From assembly GCA_036426205.1 (NCBI GenBank), contig CM071571.1, positions 112,229,551 through 112,293,550 on the forward strand: 64,000 nucleotides of DNA. Direction: 5' to 3'. The stretch comes from Ascaphus truei (lineage: Eukaryota; Chordata; Amphibia; Anura; Ascaphidae). The notes beneath the pieces are model-generated. The model worked only from the letters and a program-made list of their open reading frames with translations, did no database searches and was not told the origin of the DNA. Positions 22,883 through 34,560 of the stretch are shown here, piece by piece (position 1 is the stretch's first letter; every line of letters begins with the position of its first letter). A program made the translations under genes and the position numbers.

Positions 22883-23760
22883 TGGGCAAACATAGGAACA
22901 CAATAACAAAGCTTTAACAAACATTCCAGCCGAACAAAATACATTGCTGCTTACTGGGCAAGCATATTCCCCCAAAAAAAAAAAAAAAAAAACACCAACA
23001 CCCCAAACCCAACCACCACAACCCCCCCCCCCCCCCCCAAAAGAAAAAAAAAAAAAAACCCCCACCCCCCCCCCCAAAAAAAGACCCCCCCCCGCAAAAC
23101 AAATTCAACGAAATAAAGCTATATTAAACTAAATTAAAGCTTACTAAGGGGTACTAATATGTCAAGAAAAGACATGAAAAAGGTGGATTAAAAGACTTGC
23201 TGTGTAGCAACTAAGCCATATACACAAAAAAAGTAAAATAAAAACCTCTAGACATGATTAAAAAAATGTGCAAAAAAAAGGGTAAATTTAAAGACATATT
23301 ACACATATATACAGTACTGCTTGACACAGATTGTGAACATAAATCATAGGAACCAGGGAAATACAACCATTATCAAATATAAGGTATTGTCAACAAGATA
23401 CATCAAAGAACAATTTAAGCTTAAATATTAGCATAATATTTGCATGATAAAGCATAGGTTCAAGGGTTGTAATGATCAAAATGTAATGTCTAATATAGTG
23501 ACATTTGTCTTAGTTAAACTGTATTGCCAACTAATGGCACCATAATACGACTATCACAAAAATGATTTTACAAAAAATGTGTTAGTTGCCAGTCAATGTT
23601 CAAGCCCATAGGGAAGCGCGTTTGGAGAGTGAAAATCCAATACGCCTCCCTACGGTCCAGAAGGTTGATATGATCACCTCCTCTAGATTTAGAAATAACT
23701 GATTCAATCCCCAGAAAGGAAAATTGCTAATTCCTCCCTGACCACATTCAGTGAAATGCA
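22883..23760 (-). mobile_element. Inverted 3' segment of a Penelope-like element
   Basis: The reverse complement of this block matches 24826-25549: the codons for the protein's C-terminus (GGDHINLLDRREA and following), the stop and the 3' untranslated region. It ends at 23760 exactly where the sense-oriented, 5'-truncated coding region begins. The composite is therefore a head-to-head fold-back of one element. A ~120-bp A/C-rich insertion (22972-23095) interrupts the arm. Confidence 0.85.
22972..23095. repeat. A/C homopolymer block
   Basis: Alternating runs of A (up to 18) and C (up to 16), absent from the matching arm at about 25470. It is either an insertion or a sequencing artefact. Confidence 0.85.
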
Positions 23761-25071
23761 CTTTTTATTTATTCAAGCACCAATTTATTTTGTCACAATA
23801 TTGTTTTCTATAAAAGATTTGTGGACGACCTAATTATTATTTGGATGGGGGATGTCACTACACTTAACGCTTTTGTATTTTATCTTAATAATAATCCTTA
23901 TAATTTAAGATTTACACTAAATTTTCATTTCCATCACATTGAATTTCTGGATCTACAATTATTTGTAGACATAGACAAAAAAATCCAAACGGATGTTTAT
24001 AGGAAGCAAAATGCCAGAAATACCTTTCTTAGAGCGGACAGCTGCCACCCATCCCACGTCATAAAGGCAATACCAAGGGGACAGTTCCTCAGACTGAGAA
24101 GGAATTGTTCCACTATTAGTGGTTTCCTTTCTCAGTCTGAGGAACTTACAAGGAGATTTTTGGAAAGGGGATACCCCAAATCACATTTAGCAATTGCGTT
24201 TGAAAATGCACTACATACAGAGAGAGCATCATTGTTGCCCACACATCCAATTGGAGATTCTCGCCCTGCTAACAATGTTAAGACAATTGGTATTAAACAG
24301 GACTCACATGGACTGACAGAATCAAAAAATAAATGTCCTCTTTTTATTTCACAATTTTGTAAACAAAGTGGAAAAGTAAACTCTATAATTTCAAAACATT
24401 GGAATGTCTTATCCATGGACCCTGTCCTTAAAAAATATGTGGACTCTGGTCCTACCTTTGTATATCGTAGAGCAAGAACAATTGGATCTCATGTTTCACC
24501 AAGTGAACTCAAAACTTCTGGTCTGAAAAAAACTTTTATCACTAGGGGTTCCTTCAAATGTGGCTCTTGTAGTGTATGTAAACACATGAAGCCTGCAAAA
24601 AGTTTTTTTCAGTTTGCCTTGCCACCACCACATGGTGTGAAAATATTACCAAATAAGGAATTTAAGATCAACAGTTTTATAAATTGTAGAAGTCAATGTG
24701 TGGTTTATCTAATAACATGTGGTTGTGGCAAGAGGTATGTGGGGAGGACGACTAGGGCCCTTAAGGTCAGGATGTTAGAGCACTTAAGGCTCATAAAATT
24801 GAAAGACACCAATAATCCAGTCTTAAAACATTTCACTGAATGTGGTCAGGGAGGAATTAGCAATTTTTCCTTTCTGGGGATTGAATCAGTTATTTCTAAA
24901 TCTAGAGGAGGTGATCATATCAACCTTCTGGACCGTAGGGAGGCGAATTGGATTTTCACTCTCCAAACGCGCTTCCCTATGGGCTTGAACATTGACTGGC
25001 AACTAAAACATTTTTGTAAAATCATTTTTGTGAGTCGTATTATGGTGCCATTAGTTGGTAGTACAGTTTAA
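23761..25071 (+). CDS. Penelope-like element: RT C-terminus and GIY-YIG endonuclease
   Basis: The frame is open from 23761, and the RT catalytic motif reads YKRFVDDLIIIW at 23809-23844, so the apparent start at 23821 is not a real start: the element is 5' truncated. Counting from 23821, residues 1-60 are the end of the RT, including HIEFLDL. A Cys motif CGSCSVCK (247-254) precedes the GIY-YIG nuclease (VVYLITCGCGKRYVG, 294-308, then RTTRALKVRMLEH). The conserved tail GGDHINLLDRREANWIFTLQ follows. This domain set is diagnostic for endonuclease-bearing Penelope-like retroelements. The Cys motif suggests the Neptune-type group, which is inference. The ORF is intact from the truncation to the stop. 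RT would act with the nuclease in target-primed insertion, but this copy cannot encode a full RT. Confidence 0.92.
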   Translation, partial: LFIYSSTNLFCHNIVFYKRFVDDLIIIWMGDVTTLNAFVFYLNNNPYNLRFTLNFHFHHIEFLDLQLFVDIDKKIQTDVYRKQNARNTFLRADSCHPSHVIKAIPRGQFLRLRRNCSTISGFLSQSEELTRRFLERGYPKSHLAIAFENALHTERASLLPTHPIGDSRPANNVKTIGIKQDSHGLTESKNKCPLFISQFCKQSGKVNSIISKHWNVLSMDPVLKKYVDSGPTFVYRRARTIGSHVSPSELKTSGLKKTFITRGSFKCGSCSVCKHMKPAKSFFQFALPPPHGVKILPNKEFKINSFINCRSQCVVYLITCGCGKRYVGRTTRALKVRMLEHLRLIKLKDTNNPVLKHFTECGQGGISNFSFLGIESVISKSRGGDHINLLDRREANWIFTLQTRFPMGLNIDWQLKHFCKIIFVSRIMVPLVGSTV

Positions 25072-25686
25072 CTAAGACAATTGTCACTATATTAGACATT
25101 ACATTTTGATCATTATAACCCTTGAACCTATGCTTTATCATGCAAATATTAATATTAAGCTTAAATTGTTCTTTGATGTATTGTTGACAAATACCTATAT
25201 TTGATAATGGTTGTATTTCCCTGGGTCCTATGATTTATGTTCACATCGTGTCAAGCAGTATGTATATAGTGTTTAAATGTCTTTAAATTTACCCTTTTTT
25301 TGCACCTTTTTTATATGTCTAGAGGTTTTTATTTACTTTTTTTTGTGATATGGCTTAGTGTGCTACACAGCAAGTTTTTAATCCACCTTTTTCATGTCTT
25401 TTCTTGACATAGTTAGTACCCCTTAGTAAGCTTTAATTTAGTTTATATAGCTTTATTCTTGTTGAATTATGCTGCCAGTAAGCAGCAATGTATTTGTTCG
25501 GCTGGAATGTTTGTTAAAGCTTTGTTATTGTGTTCCTATGTTTGCCCACATCCAAGATGGCCACACTGCCTTTGGTACTTCCTTTTGCCCTTAGATCGGC
25601 ACTGAGTCGCTCAGGTTCCGATTTTTGGCGCGAAACGGCCCACAGGTAAGAGGGTATATAATGGATGTTATCACATTGTGTTTTAT
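25072..25686 (+). mobile_element. Penelope-like 3' region
   Basis: 3' untranslated sequence. Up to about 25549 it is mirrored in the inverted arm; beyond that it differs from the other arm. It carries CAAGATGGCCACACTGCC near 25554 and leads to the hammerhead-like motif. Confidence 0.75.
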
Positions 25687-25724
25687 CCTTGAAAAAGAAC
25701 GCTGTGACGTTCGAAACGCGTTGG
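25687..25724 (+). ncRNA. Hammerhead-like motif (degenerate)
   Basis: CCTTGAAAAA, hairpin GAACG-CTGTGA-CGTTC, then GAAACGCGTTGG. It lies about 615 bp after the Penelope-like stop codon, a spacing close to the one at 38346 once the insertions there are removed. Confidence 0.5.
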
Positions 25725-26029
25725 ATGGGTCTTTTGTCACATTAAAGTGCCCTTTTTTGTCCTGGGTCCTTCCTGCTCCGTTTGTGCTGGTGCGCTTTTT
25801 GGTCTCCTTTTTCCCTGTATTGCATTGAGTAGCTGCACAGCCTGCCTGCCTGCCCTACCAGGATGTGAGTATTTGTATATTTTTCAGGGGAACCTGCCAA
25901 TGAGACTGATGGTGAGTGGGTTGCACCACACACCACCTGTCTTCAGGAGGATAGTACCCATTATATTACACAATAGGTACTATATCAATTGTTAGTACCC
26001 TGGTATAGTGGTCTGGCTTATTATCATAG

Positions 26030-27195
26030 TCATGATTGGAGTACCTCGGGGATCGGTACTGGGAGCCCTGCTTTTTAACTTGTTTATTAATGACCTTGAG
26101 ATTGGCATCGAGAGGAAAGTCTCCATCTTTGCTGATGATACTAAATTGTGTAAGGTAGTAGAATCAGAGCAGGATGTAATTTATCTTCAGAAGGACTTGG
26201 AGAGACTGGAAACATGGGCAGGTAAATTGCAGATGAGGTTTAATACAGATCATTGTAAGGTTATGCATTTGGGTTGCAAGAATAAACAAGCGACTTACAA
26301 ATTAAATGGGGATAAATTGGGGGAATCCTTGATGGAGAAGGATTTAGGAGTGCTTGTAGACAGCAGGCTTAGCAATAGTGCCCAAAGTCATGCAGTAGCT
26401 GCAAAGGCAAATAAGATCTTAATTTGTATTAAACAGGCAATGGATGGAATGGAAGTAAATATTATTATGCCCCTTTACAAAGCATTAGTAAGACCACACC
26501 TTGAATATGGAGTACAATTTTATGCACCACTCCTTAGAAAAACATTATGGAACTATAGAGAGTACAGAGAAGAGCCACCAAATTAATAAAGGGGATGGAC
26601 AATTTAACTTATGATTAGAGGCTAGCTAAATTAGATTTTTTTTACGTTAGAAAAGAGGCGTCTAAGAGGAGATATGATAACTATATACAAATATATTCGG
26701 GGGCAATAAAAGGGGCTTTCAAAAGAACTATTCATCCCACGGGCAGTACAAAGGACTCGGGCCATCCCTTAAGGTTGAGGAAAGGAGATTCACTAGCAAC
26801 AAAGGAAATGTTTCTTTACAGGAAGGGCAGTTAAAATGTGGAATTCATGGGGACTGTGATGGCAGATACAATAGATTTATTCAAAAAAGGTTGGAAATTT
26901 TTAGAAAGGAAAGGTATACAGGGATACACCAAATAAGTATTCATGGGAAGGATGTTGATCCAGGGATTAATCCGATTGCCAATTCTTGGAGTCAGGAAGC
27001 AATTTATGTTTCCCCTTATGAGAAATCAATGGATGAAATGACACTGGGGTTTTTTCTTTGCCTTCCTCTGGATCAATATGTAAGTATAGATATAGGATAA
27101 AGTATCTGTTGCCTAAATTTAGCATAGGTTGAACTTGATGGACGTACGTATTTTTAAACCTCATCTACTATGTAACTATGTAACTATGTAACATG
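26030..27195 (+). pseudogene. CR1-like LINE, 5' truncated
   Basis: Begins inside the RT at GVPRGSVLGALLFNLFINDLE, followed by the catalytic SIFADDTKL, then WAGKLQMRFNTDHCKVMHLG, EKDLGVLVDSRL and YKALVRPHLEYGVQF, all in CR1 order. The frame is open to 26586, then decays with several stops while RLRKG- and DLFKKGW-type C-terminal motifs remain. The element ends in the GGTTGAACTTGATGGACGTA 3' motif and a short (TATGTAAC)n tail at 27170-27195, the expected CR1 terminus. It is a dead insertion. Confidence 0.9.
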
Positions 27196-27199
27196 GATC

Positions 27200-29792
27200 C
27201 CTAGAATTAGTAGTTCTTATTTGAGCTTTCTATAGTCCTTTATAGTTTTATTTTTAAATTCGTGAATAGCATTCTCAGTTTGTGTTTGTATAGTGTGGGC
27301 AGAAGCAGATTTCAAAATCCGCCGCCCCTAGGCACAGCTGTTGTGGCTTACTCCTTACCTGCCGCCCCCCTCCTCCTTCGTCTGATGTCGCACGGCATCA
27401 AGTTGCCATGGTAATGCAACATCATGACGGCATTTAATGCTGCGACGACGCACAATGCCGTGACGTGACCTCCACAGCGTCATTTGATGTTGCGATTCAG
27501 AAGGAGGAAGGCTTCAGTTATGAAGCCGACCGGAAAAGATAAAATTATTTCCCATTAGGTCCGATAGACCTGAGAGCACGGCAAAAGTATATGGGGGCTA
27601 AATTTTTGCCGCCCTTGGCACGAGCCGCAGTCGTATTGTAAGAAACAAGTATGATTAACCCACAGCAGGACATTTGGAAATCCCTCCTGCGGATTACTCT
27701 GTCATTAAAAATCACAAATGGGGTAAGAGAAAAGGATGATAGAGGACAGGAGCCTGAGAGGGTGAGATGCAGAGAGAAACACACAGTATCACTCACAATT
27801 TTTAATGTGTTAAATCTATTTTATTTGAAATATTCCTGATTATTAATATTATTTTAGTAGATTTGAAATTGATATTATTTTCGTTTGTTATGAGAGGTGG
27901 CAGTGTCAGCCAGGGCCGGAGGGGCCTCAGTAACCTTCATGTGAGACTGAGGATGTTAGATTCAACAACTGTATTAGGCTCAGTTGGCATTACAAGTAGA
28001 AGAGCTTTAGCAAGTTAGCAGTGGTTGATGTTAGCGACTATTTCTGCTGGTACCAGGCACTGAAGTAGGCGTTGTACCGGGCCTGCTTCAACCCTGGTTG
28101 TGAGCGTGCCTCAGGAACCATCTTCTCCTGGCCTGTTCAGCCTGTGTCAGGCAAACAGGTTGTTGTGGAAAGCAAAGGCACAGGGTTATTTTTCTTCTTC
28201 CAGCTGACTTCAGGGCTGAACATGGCCACATACATGGCATATAGGATGGAACCAACACCGCCTAATCACACATACATGAACAGCGGGATTAAGCTTGGGT
28301 GCTTCTTGGCGTGGCTGATCATTACATGCAGCATGATCTGATTTCAGCTGCACCACCTGAGTCTGCTTCGCCCAGCCCCTTGAAACCTGCTTCTGCTGCT
28401 GCTTGTGTACTGGAAGCTTCATCAGGTGGGGATGCAGGGGTTAAAGAAATGTAACCACTGGGAGAAGGAGTGGGCAAGGCTATCCTGGACAGGGAGCCTT
28501 TCAAACAGTCAGAAGGTTGTTAGTCATGAATGGTGTAAGCCTGTCTGGTCATGGGAGTACCCAAATGAAACCCATATGGAGTCTTCCTAATGCACATCAG
28601 AGCAGAGACTACAGCTACAGGGACACCTCCTCTCAGCAGTCTCACCCTTGCATGTGCTTAGCATCCTTTTCTTCTCCCTCCACACTCGTGCTGTTTTACA
28701 GAACCCCATTATGAATTGGCTGTGTTACTGAAAGCAATCTGCAGAGAGATGACCCCGGTTTGCCGCACCCATCTGACTTTACAAGAACTTACCTGCAAGC
28801 AGGTTTTAGGGGGGGCAGCACCCTATATATAGGGCACCTAAAAACATGGGCAGATCTACTTGGTGCGGGATGGGCTGGAGCAATGTGTGAGATAACAGAG
28901 GGCAGCCCATTCCCACTTGGGGAGCAAGGGAACTAGTAGGTCTTACATGACTGTTATGCACATTTTATATCGCTTGGGGGCTGTTGGGGGTGAATCTGGC
29001 CTTTGAATATTTAAGGCATAAGTCTCTTACTCCAGTCTCCACTCCCTCTCGGTTGCAAAAATCACCCTCGCTGTGGGACCAAGTCGTCTCTGGGGTACAA
29101 TTTACATTGCTGAATGAAAAACCCCAGCAGCGCTTTCAGGGGTTATCCCCGATATCCTGAGGAGTCTGATCCTTGGAGTCCCCGCCTCTGGACCATGGTG
29201 ATGCCTCTTCCATTATTGCCTTGTTCGGCTCTGTTACCCCCACCACTTTGGTTTTATTGTACCCGTTCTGGGATTTTATGTTTTTGGGAAACTTACTTAT
29301 ATTCGTTTCATATAATAAATGTTATTTTTCACAGTTCTGTGTTTCGCGTGTGTCTTTTATTTCTCCCACCCTCTTCTCTCTTCCCCCTTCCAGTCCCTTC
29401 TCTGCCCGTGTCTGTCTCTCTATTCCCCCTCTCCTCTTGGGCAAGTTCAAGGCCAGCAGACTATCTCGGTTTAGGGAAGATTTATGAATTTGAAATGGTT
29501 TTCCTGCAAACTGGTAGTGCCCCCACCTTCTTGCTCATTATATTTTGGATTAATATAAAAAACAAGATTACTAGCAGAGAGGAAGGAGCTGATAATACAG
29601 AATAGAGGATTCCAAATAACACAACCATCTCCCTTTCAGAAGGAACTGGGGCATCAACACCATGGGGCTGGGGGCTTGGGGGATCTGACACCCAGTGCAC
29701 TTACTCCTTGCCCTACTGTCTCCAAACATACCACTTAGAGGTTAACACCCTTTCAAGCATCAGCAGACTGCACGGGTTTCGGGTTTCCTACA
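27200..29792. other. Intergenic with possible old hAT debris
   Basis: 27290-27620 has fragments such as ATCCGCCGCCCCTAGGCAC and TTGCCGCCCTTGGCAC in partly opposed arrangement, resembling the ends of an old hAT-type element. It also has several inverted GCAACATCATGACG-like pieces around 27415-27490. The rest (27840-29790) shows no coding motif; the 163-codon ORF at 29114-29605 is Leu/Pro/Ser-rich with no family signature. Confidence 0.35.
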
Positions 29793-30338
29793 TGTGATAG
29801 GTAAAATCCCCAATTGAGCAGGGATAAAAGGCAGGAAGCTGCCAGAGAAAGAGAAAATGTTTTCCCCCCAGAGAGAGAGAGGGAGTGAAACCTCTACCAG
29901 CCAGGAGGGAGCCTGGTTGTTGTTATGGAACATAGGACTGAAGGAAGCAGGCCTGCAGGGTCCAGCTGGGAATCACACCCAGGATAAAGATCAACACAGA
30001 CTGGATAGCCTGTCCCCAGACCCGGCATTCCTGAAGGACTGAAGGAGCGACACAGAGACCCTGGGATAGGAATCCCCTGCACATACAGATAAGCAATAAA
30101 TAGGACTCTGCGATGTTAAAAGACTGTTTGTTTGCATATGATGGTATATGTTTTGGGCTGGGAACCAGTTTAGCTGGCCAGCACCGTTGGAAAAGGCCAC
30201 AGCAAAGTTTAGTTAGTTTCCCTATAGGGATAGGTGTTTATTTTATGATTTCTTTTGGCCTTAATAAACCAATCCAGGTAAAGATTAACCCTCTGTCTAA
30301 GTGTCTTACTGACATCGCCTACAGGCGTCTCCGTCACA
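29793..30338 (+). mobile_element. Probable solo LTR
   Basis: A 546-bp block from TGTGATAGGT to CCGTCACA, with inverted TGTGA/TCACA ends and an AATAAA signal near 30263. No target-site duplication matches at the exact ends, so the boundaries or identity are provisional. Confidence 0.45.
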
Positions 30339-31158
30339 GTCAGGTATCCATTTTCCTATTGTGTGTTTGATGCAGTTATTGTATAAGAATTCCCTGTATT
30401 CTAATGTCAGCTCAGTAACGCACTCCCTACATTATTTGTGCAATATAGACCCAGGGGCAGAGAGTTAGGGTGATCTTGGGGTAGAGAAAGGGAGGCCCCT
30501 GTGGTGTGGGGGGCTATGGGGGCATGTATGGAGAGGGGCCTCTAAGCTTCAAATATGACTAATTTCTTGTTTTGTCACCTGAATTAAGGTCCATGTGGGA
30601 CCTGAAATGTCACAGTCGCTCTTTTTACTGTAATTATATGAAAACAATTCCCAATATTTTTTGGAAGTAGTGATCTACTTTTAAATTGGGGAATACTGTT
30701 ATACTGTTTTTTTGTATATCCCTTTGCTGATTCTTGTTTTGGTAATAAAATTATGATGTGGATGATGGTATGGTGGTTTATGAATGATCACCATATGACT
30801 GAGGGTAAGATGACATAAGTAACTGGAGGCTGGCCAAGCAGATAATTAACCCCAGATTGTGTGGGTCCAGAAGCCGTCCAGCAAGGTAATTCCAACTCCT
30901 GTAGCGCACAGGATATTAAAACCAGGTAGTAATTAGATGCTCTGTCTCGTGATGGCCATCCCCAGGGATTATCCCATAGCAGGTCAGCATTTCAAGAGAT
31001 GCTATTGAATAGGGGACCTATTTACAATTACTTATACACAAGCAATGAAGTAAAATTTTGTCTTTTTAAGTTATTTAGTTAGAGCAGAAACTCTCTGAGG
31101 CAGACACATAAGGAAAACCTTTGTCATATAAGTAAAAACAATATAAATATATATATAT
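30339..31158. other. Intergenic with one hammerhead-like motif
   Basis: No coding motif. An AATAAA near 30745 follows the motif at 30578. An (AT)n tract at 31148-31158 abuts the LTR. Confidence 0.5.
30578..30614 (+). ncRNA. Hammerhead-like motif (degenerate)
   Basis: CCTGAATTA, hairpin AGGTCC-ATGTG-GGACCT, then GAAATGTCAC. C3 is retained here, but the G8 position is T. Confidence 0.45.
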
Positions 31159-31733
31159 TGTGACAAACGGCTTACTCCGGGGCTCCGCCGTCTGTCCGGG
31201 ACTGTTAGAACACGGTCTTTTAGGGTAGGTTAAATGATGAGACGTCACGTACTGTTCCTTTAAACAGGCTATGCCTGGTTTATTCAGTCCCAGGCACTGA
31301 GACTGCCACAGTTTAAACAGAAAACAAAGCCAAACAAAAAGCTGCTCGTCTGAGCGATAACTTAAACTTAGATGTCCCTGACTCAGAGTTGGAAGTGGCT
31401 TGTCCACTTCCACCAACAAAATAAGTACCTTTGCAGTCTTTAGACAAACTAACAGAATGAATGAAGCGATTTGGGAAAGAGGCTTTCTCACCCCTCTGCA
31501 GTTCAGCAGCCTTCCAGGCTCTTGGGCGGGGCTCAGAGGAAACAGGAAACAGGTCTTATATACCTGAACTCTAATCAACATGACAGGTGACAGAAAACAG
31601 GCAGCAGACAAACTGTGGAATGGAGTGCCTGTACCACGAGGCTGCCCTGTTCAGCTTAGACAGGACAGAAACTGTTCAGTATCCTGGGAGCCCTGTATAT
31701 GGAGTTTATTACCAACCCCTGGTTTCTGTCACA
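31159..31733 (-). mobile_element. 3' LTR of Gmr1-like gypsy element
   Basis: 575 bp with ends TGTGACA...TGTCACA. On the minus strand it starts TGTGACAGAAACC immediately after a polypurine tract and contains AATAAA (complement near 31280). The start resembles the solo LTR at 38428-39209 over the first ~100 bp. No 5' LTR is present in this window. Confidence 0.85.
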
Positions 31734-34560
31734 TATCCTCCCCCCCAGCTCAGACCTCGAGGGGTGAGCGACCATGGATATTAGGGAGTGCATCCTTGAC
31801 AACCCGTCGGCATTGCCATGTTTGTGCCCCGACCTGTGTTCCACAGAAAATTTAAAGGGCTGTAGGCTTAGGAACCACCTGGTCACCCTAGCGTTCTTCT
31901 CCCTATTTTGACACATCCAGGTAAGGGGTGCATGATCTGTGACCAATCGGAACTTTCTCCCCAACAGATAATACTTGAGTGTCTCTACAGCCCACTTTAT
32001 TGCGAGACACTCTTTCTCGACTATGGAGTAATTTTTCTCCTGGGGATTTAGTTTCCTACTTAAATAAAGGATGGGGTGCTCTTCCCCTTGAGACTCCTGG
32101 GAGAGTACCGCCCCCAGCCCTACCTCAGATGCGTCGGTTTGGACTACGAACTCTTTGGAGAAGTCAGGTGTGACCAACACTGGTTGGGTACAGAGAGCTT
32201 CTTTCAGGCTTCTAAAGGCCTGTTCGGCTTCGGGGGACCACTTTACCATTAGCGGTCCTCTTGCTTTTGTGAGGTCGGTTAGTGGGGTTGCCTTAGTTGC
32301 AAAATTGGGAATAAACCTCCTATAGTAGCCAATTAACCCCAAAAAGGTCCTTACTTGTTTTTTTGTGACTGGCCTTGGCCAATTTTGTATCGCCTCTACT
32401 TTGAGTGTTTGTGGTTTGAGTAACCCTCTACCAATAGAATACCCCAGATACTTGGCCTCCTCCAGACCAATAGTGCATTTAGCGGGGTTAGCAGTTAGTC
32501 CAGCAGACCGAACTGCGTCGAGCACAGCTTGGACCTTTGGAAGGTGGGACTGCCAATCTTCACTATGGATTACCACATCATCCAGGTAGGCAGCAGCATA
32601 CCGAGCATGTGGTTTTAAAATTTTATCCATCATTCTTTGGAATGTGGCGGGAGCTCCATGTAAGCCAAAAGGCAGCACCTTATATTGAAAGAGGCCGTCT
32701 GGGGTTGAGAAGGCTGTTTTTTCTTTTGCCCTTTCTGTGAGGGGAACCTGCCAGTACCCTTTTGTTAGGTCTAGGGTTGTGAGATATCGGGCTTTGCCCA
32801 GTCTCTCTACAAGTTCATCCACCCTGGGCATAGGATAAGTATCAAATTTTGACACCGCGTTTAGTTTCCGGTAGTCATTACAAAACCTTGTTGTACCGTC
32901 TGGCTTTGGGACTAAAACTATAGGGCTGTTCCACCCACTTTGGGATTCCTCAATTACGCCTAGTTTTAGCATTTTTTTAACCTCTAAACTTATAGCCTCT
33001 CTCTTGGCCTCTGGGATTCGGTACGGTTTAAGGTTAACTCGGACCCCCGGTTCAGAGACTATGTCATGTTTAATTACGTTAGTTTTACCTGGCTGTGTAG
33101 AGAAGATTTCTTTGTTCCTTCTCACTAAACTCTGGACCTCTCGTTTCTGATGCACGGACAGTGTTTCAGCTATGCTAACCTCTGGGTCAGTTTCTTGATT
33201 CTCTGACGGACCTGGGGGTACTAGGGTTAACAAGACCTCTCTATCTTTCCAGGGCTTGAGTAGGTTTATATGGTAAATTTGCTCAGGTTTCCTCCTACCT
33301 GGCTGCCTTACCCTATAATTTACTTCTCCCACTCTTTCCAAGACCTCATATGGCCCATGCCATTTAGCAAGGAATTTACTCTCCACGGTGGGAACCAGAA
33401 CTAGTACCCTATCACCTGGAAAAAAAAATCTGACCCTAGCACCCTTATTATACGTATTCCTTTGTGCTTCTTGAGCTTTCTCCATGTGTTCCCTCACTAT
33501 GGGTAGGACTGCAGCAATGCGGTCCTGCATTTGGGCAACATGCTCTATTACACTTCTGTAAGGGGTAACCTCGTGTTCCCAAGTTTCTTTGGCTATATCC
33601 AGTAAGCCCCTTGGATGTCGGCCATACAATAGTTCAAACGGGGAGAAGCCTGTGGATGACTGGGGAACTTCCCTAATGGCAAATAACAGGTATGGTAACA
33701 AACAGTCCCAGTTTTTCCCATCCTTATCGACCGCCCGGCGTAACATGCTCTTTAAGGTTTTATTGAACCTTTCCACTAAACCATCTGTTTGTGGATGATA
33801 GACTGAGGTTCTGAGATGCTTGATTTTTAGGAGTTTACATAGCTCTTTTGTTACATGGGACATAAATGGTGTTCCCTGGTCAGATAAGATCTCTTTAGGA
33901 ATTCCGACCCGGGAAAACAGAAGTACTAACTCTTTTGCTATGTTTTTAGCAGAGGTGCTACGTAGGGGAACTGCCTCCGGATATCGGGTAGCATAATCTA
34001 ATATTACCAATATATGCTGATGTCCCCTAGCAGACTTTATTAGGGGTCCTACTAGATCCATAGCAATCCGGTCAAATGGTACCTCTATTATGGGAAGGGG
34101 TACCAATGGGCTGCGGTATGCTTTGAGCGGGGCGGTGATCTGACATTCTGGGCATGAGGAACAATAGTTTGTAATTTCTGCCAGAACCCCAGGCCAATAA
34201 AAGCTTCGGAGAACCTTTTCTTTTGTCTTTTCCACCCCTAGGTGTCCCCCCAATGGATGACTATGTGCGAGGTGTAATACTACGTTACGGAATGTCCGTG
34301 GTACCAACAATTGTTTAGTTGTAACTGATTTTCTTTTATCAACCCGATATACTAGGTCGTTCTCTACCTCGAAGTAGGGGTAAGCAAGTGACCTATCTGG
34401 TTGGCCATGAGTACTATTCTGGTCCCGTATATTTCCCCTTGCTACCGCTAATGTGGGGTCCTCCCACTGGGCCTTCTTAAAACTCCCAGGACTGACCTCT
34501 AGGTCAGCGAGGGTCTTATCCTGTACTGGGGTGGTAAGTGCCTGATCAACATCTTGATTT
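31656..34560 (-). CDS. Gmr1-like Ty3/gypsy pol: integrase, then RT and RNase H
   Basis: A long intact minus-strand frame. The first ATG is at 34310 (884 codons), but coding continuity extends upstream to about 34560. Residues counted from 34310: zinc-binding HHCC (H16 to C56), integrase DDE core D85, D144 and E180 with the usual 35-residue spacing, a GPY module ([19 protein letters not shown], about 316-334), RT (about 415-610) with [15 protein letters not shown] and catalytic YLDD at 575-578, and RNase H (D726, E767, TDHAPLTW at 791-798, ending HGNADGLSR). Integrase upstream of RT is the Ty1/copia order, but the RT and integrase are gypsy-type. That combination is known for the Gmr1-like group of deuterostome Ty3/gypsy elements. 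Pol has no stop, yet Gag/PR upstream is broken, so it is non-autonomous. Confidence 0.93.
31735..31748 (-). promoter_or_regulatory. Polypurine tract
   Basis: On the minus strand GGGGGGGAGGATA directly precedes the LTR. It is also translated, because the pol ORF runs through it into the LTR and stops at 31656. Confidence 0.8.

Noticed and set aside
29114..29605. 163-codon ORF
   Set aside because: Leu/Pro/Ser-rich, no domain, overlapped by another ORF in a second frame with similar composition.
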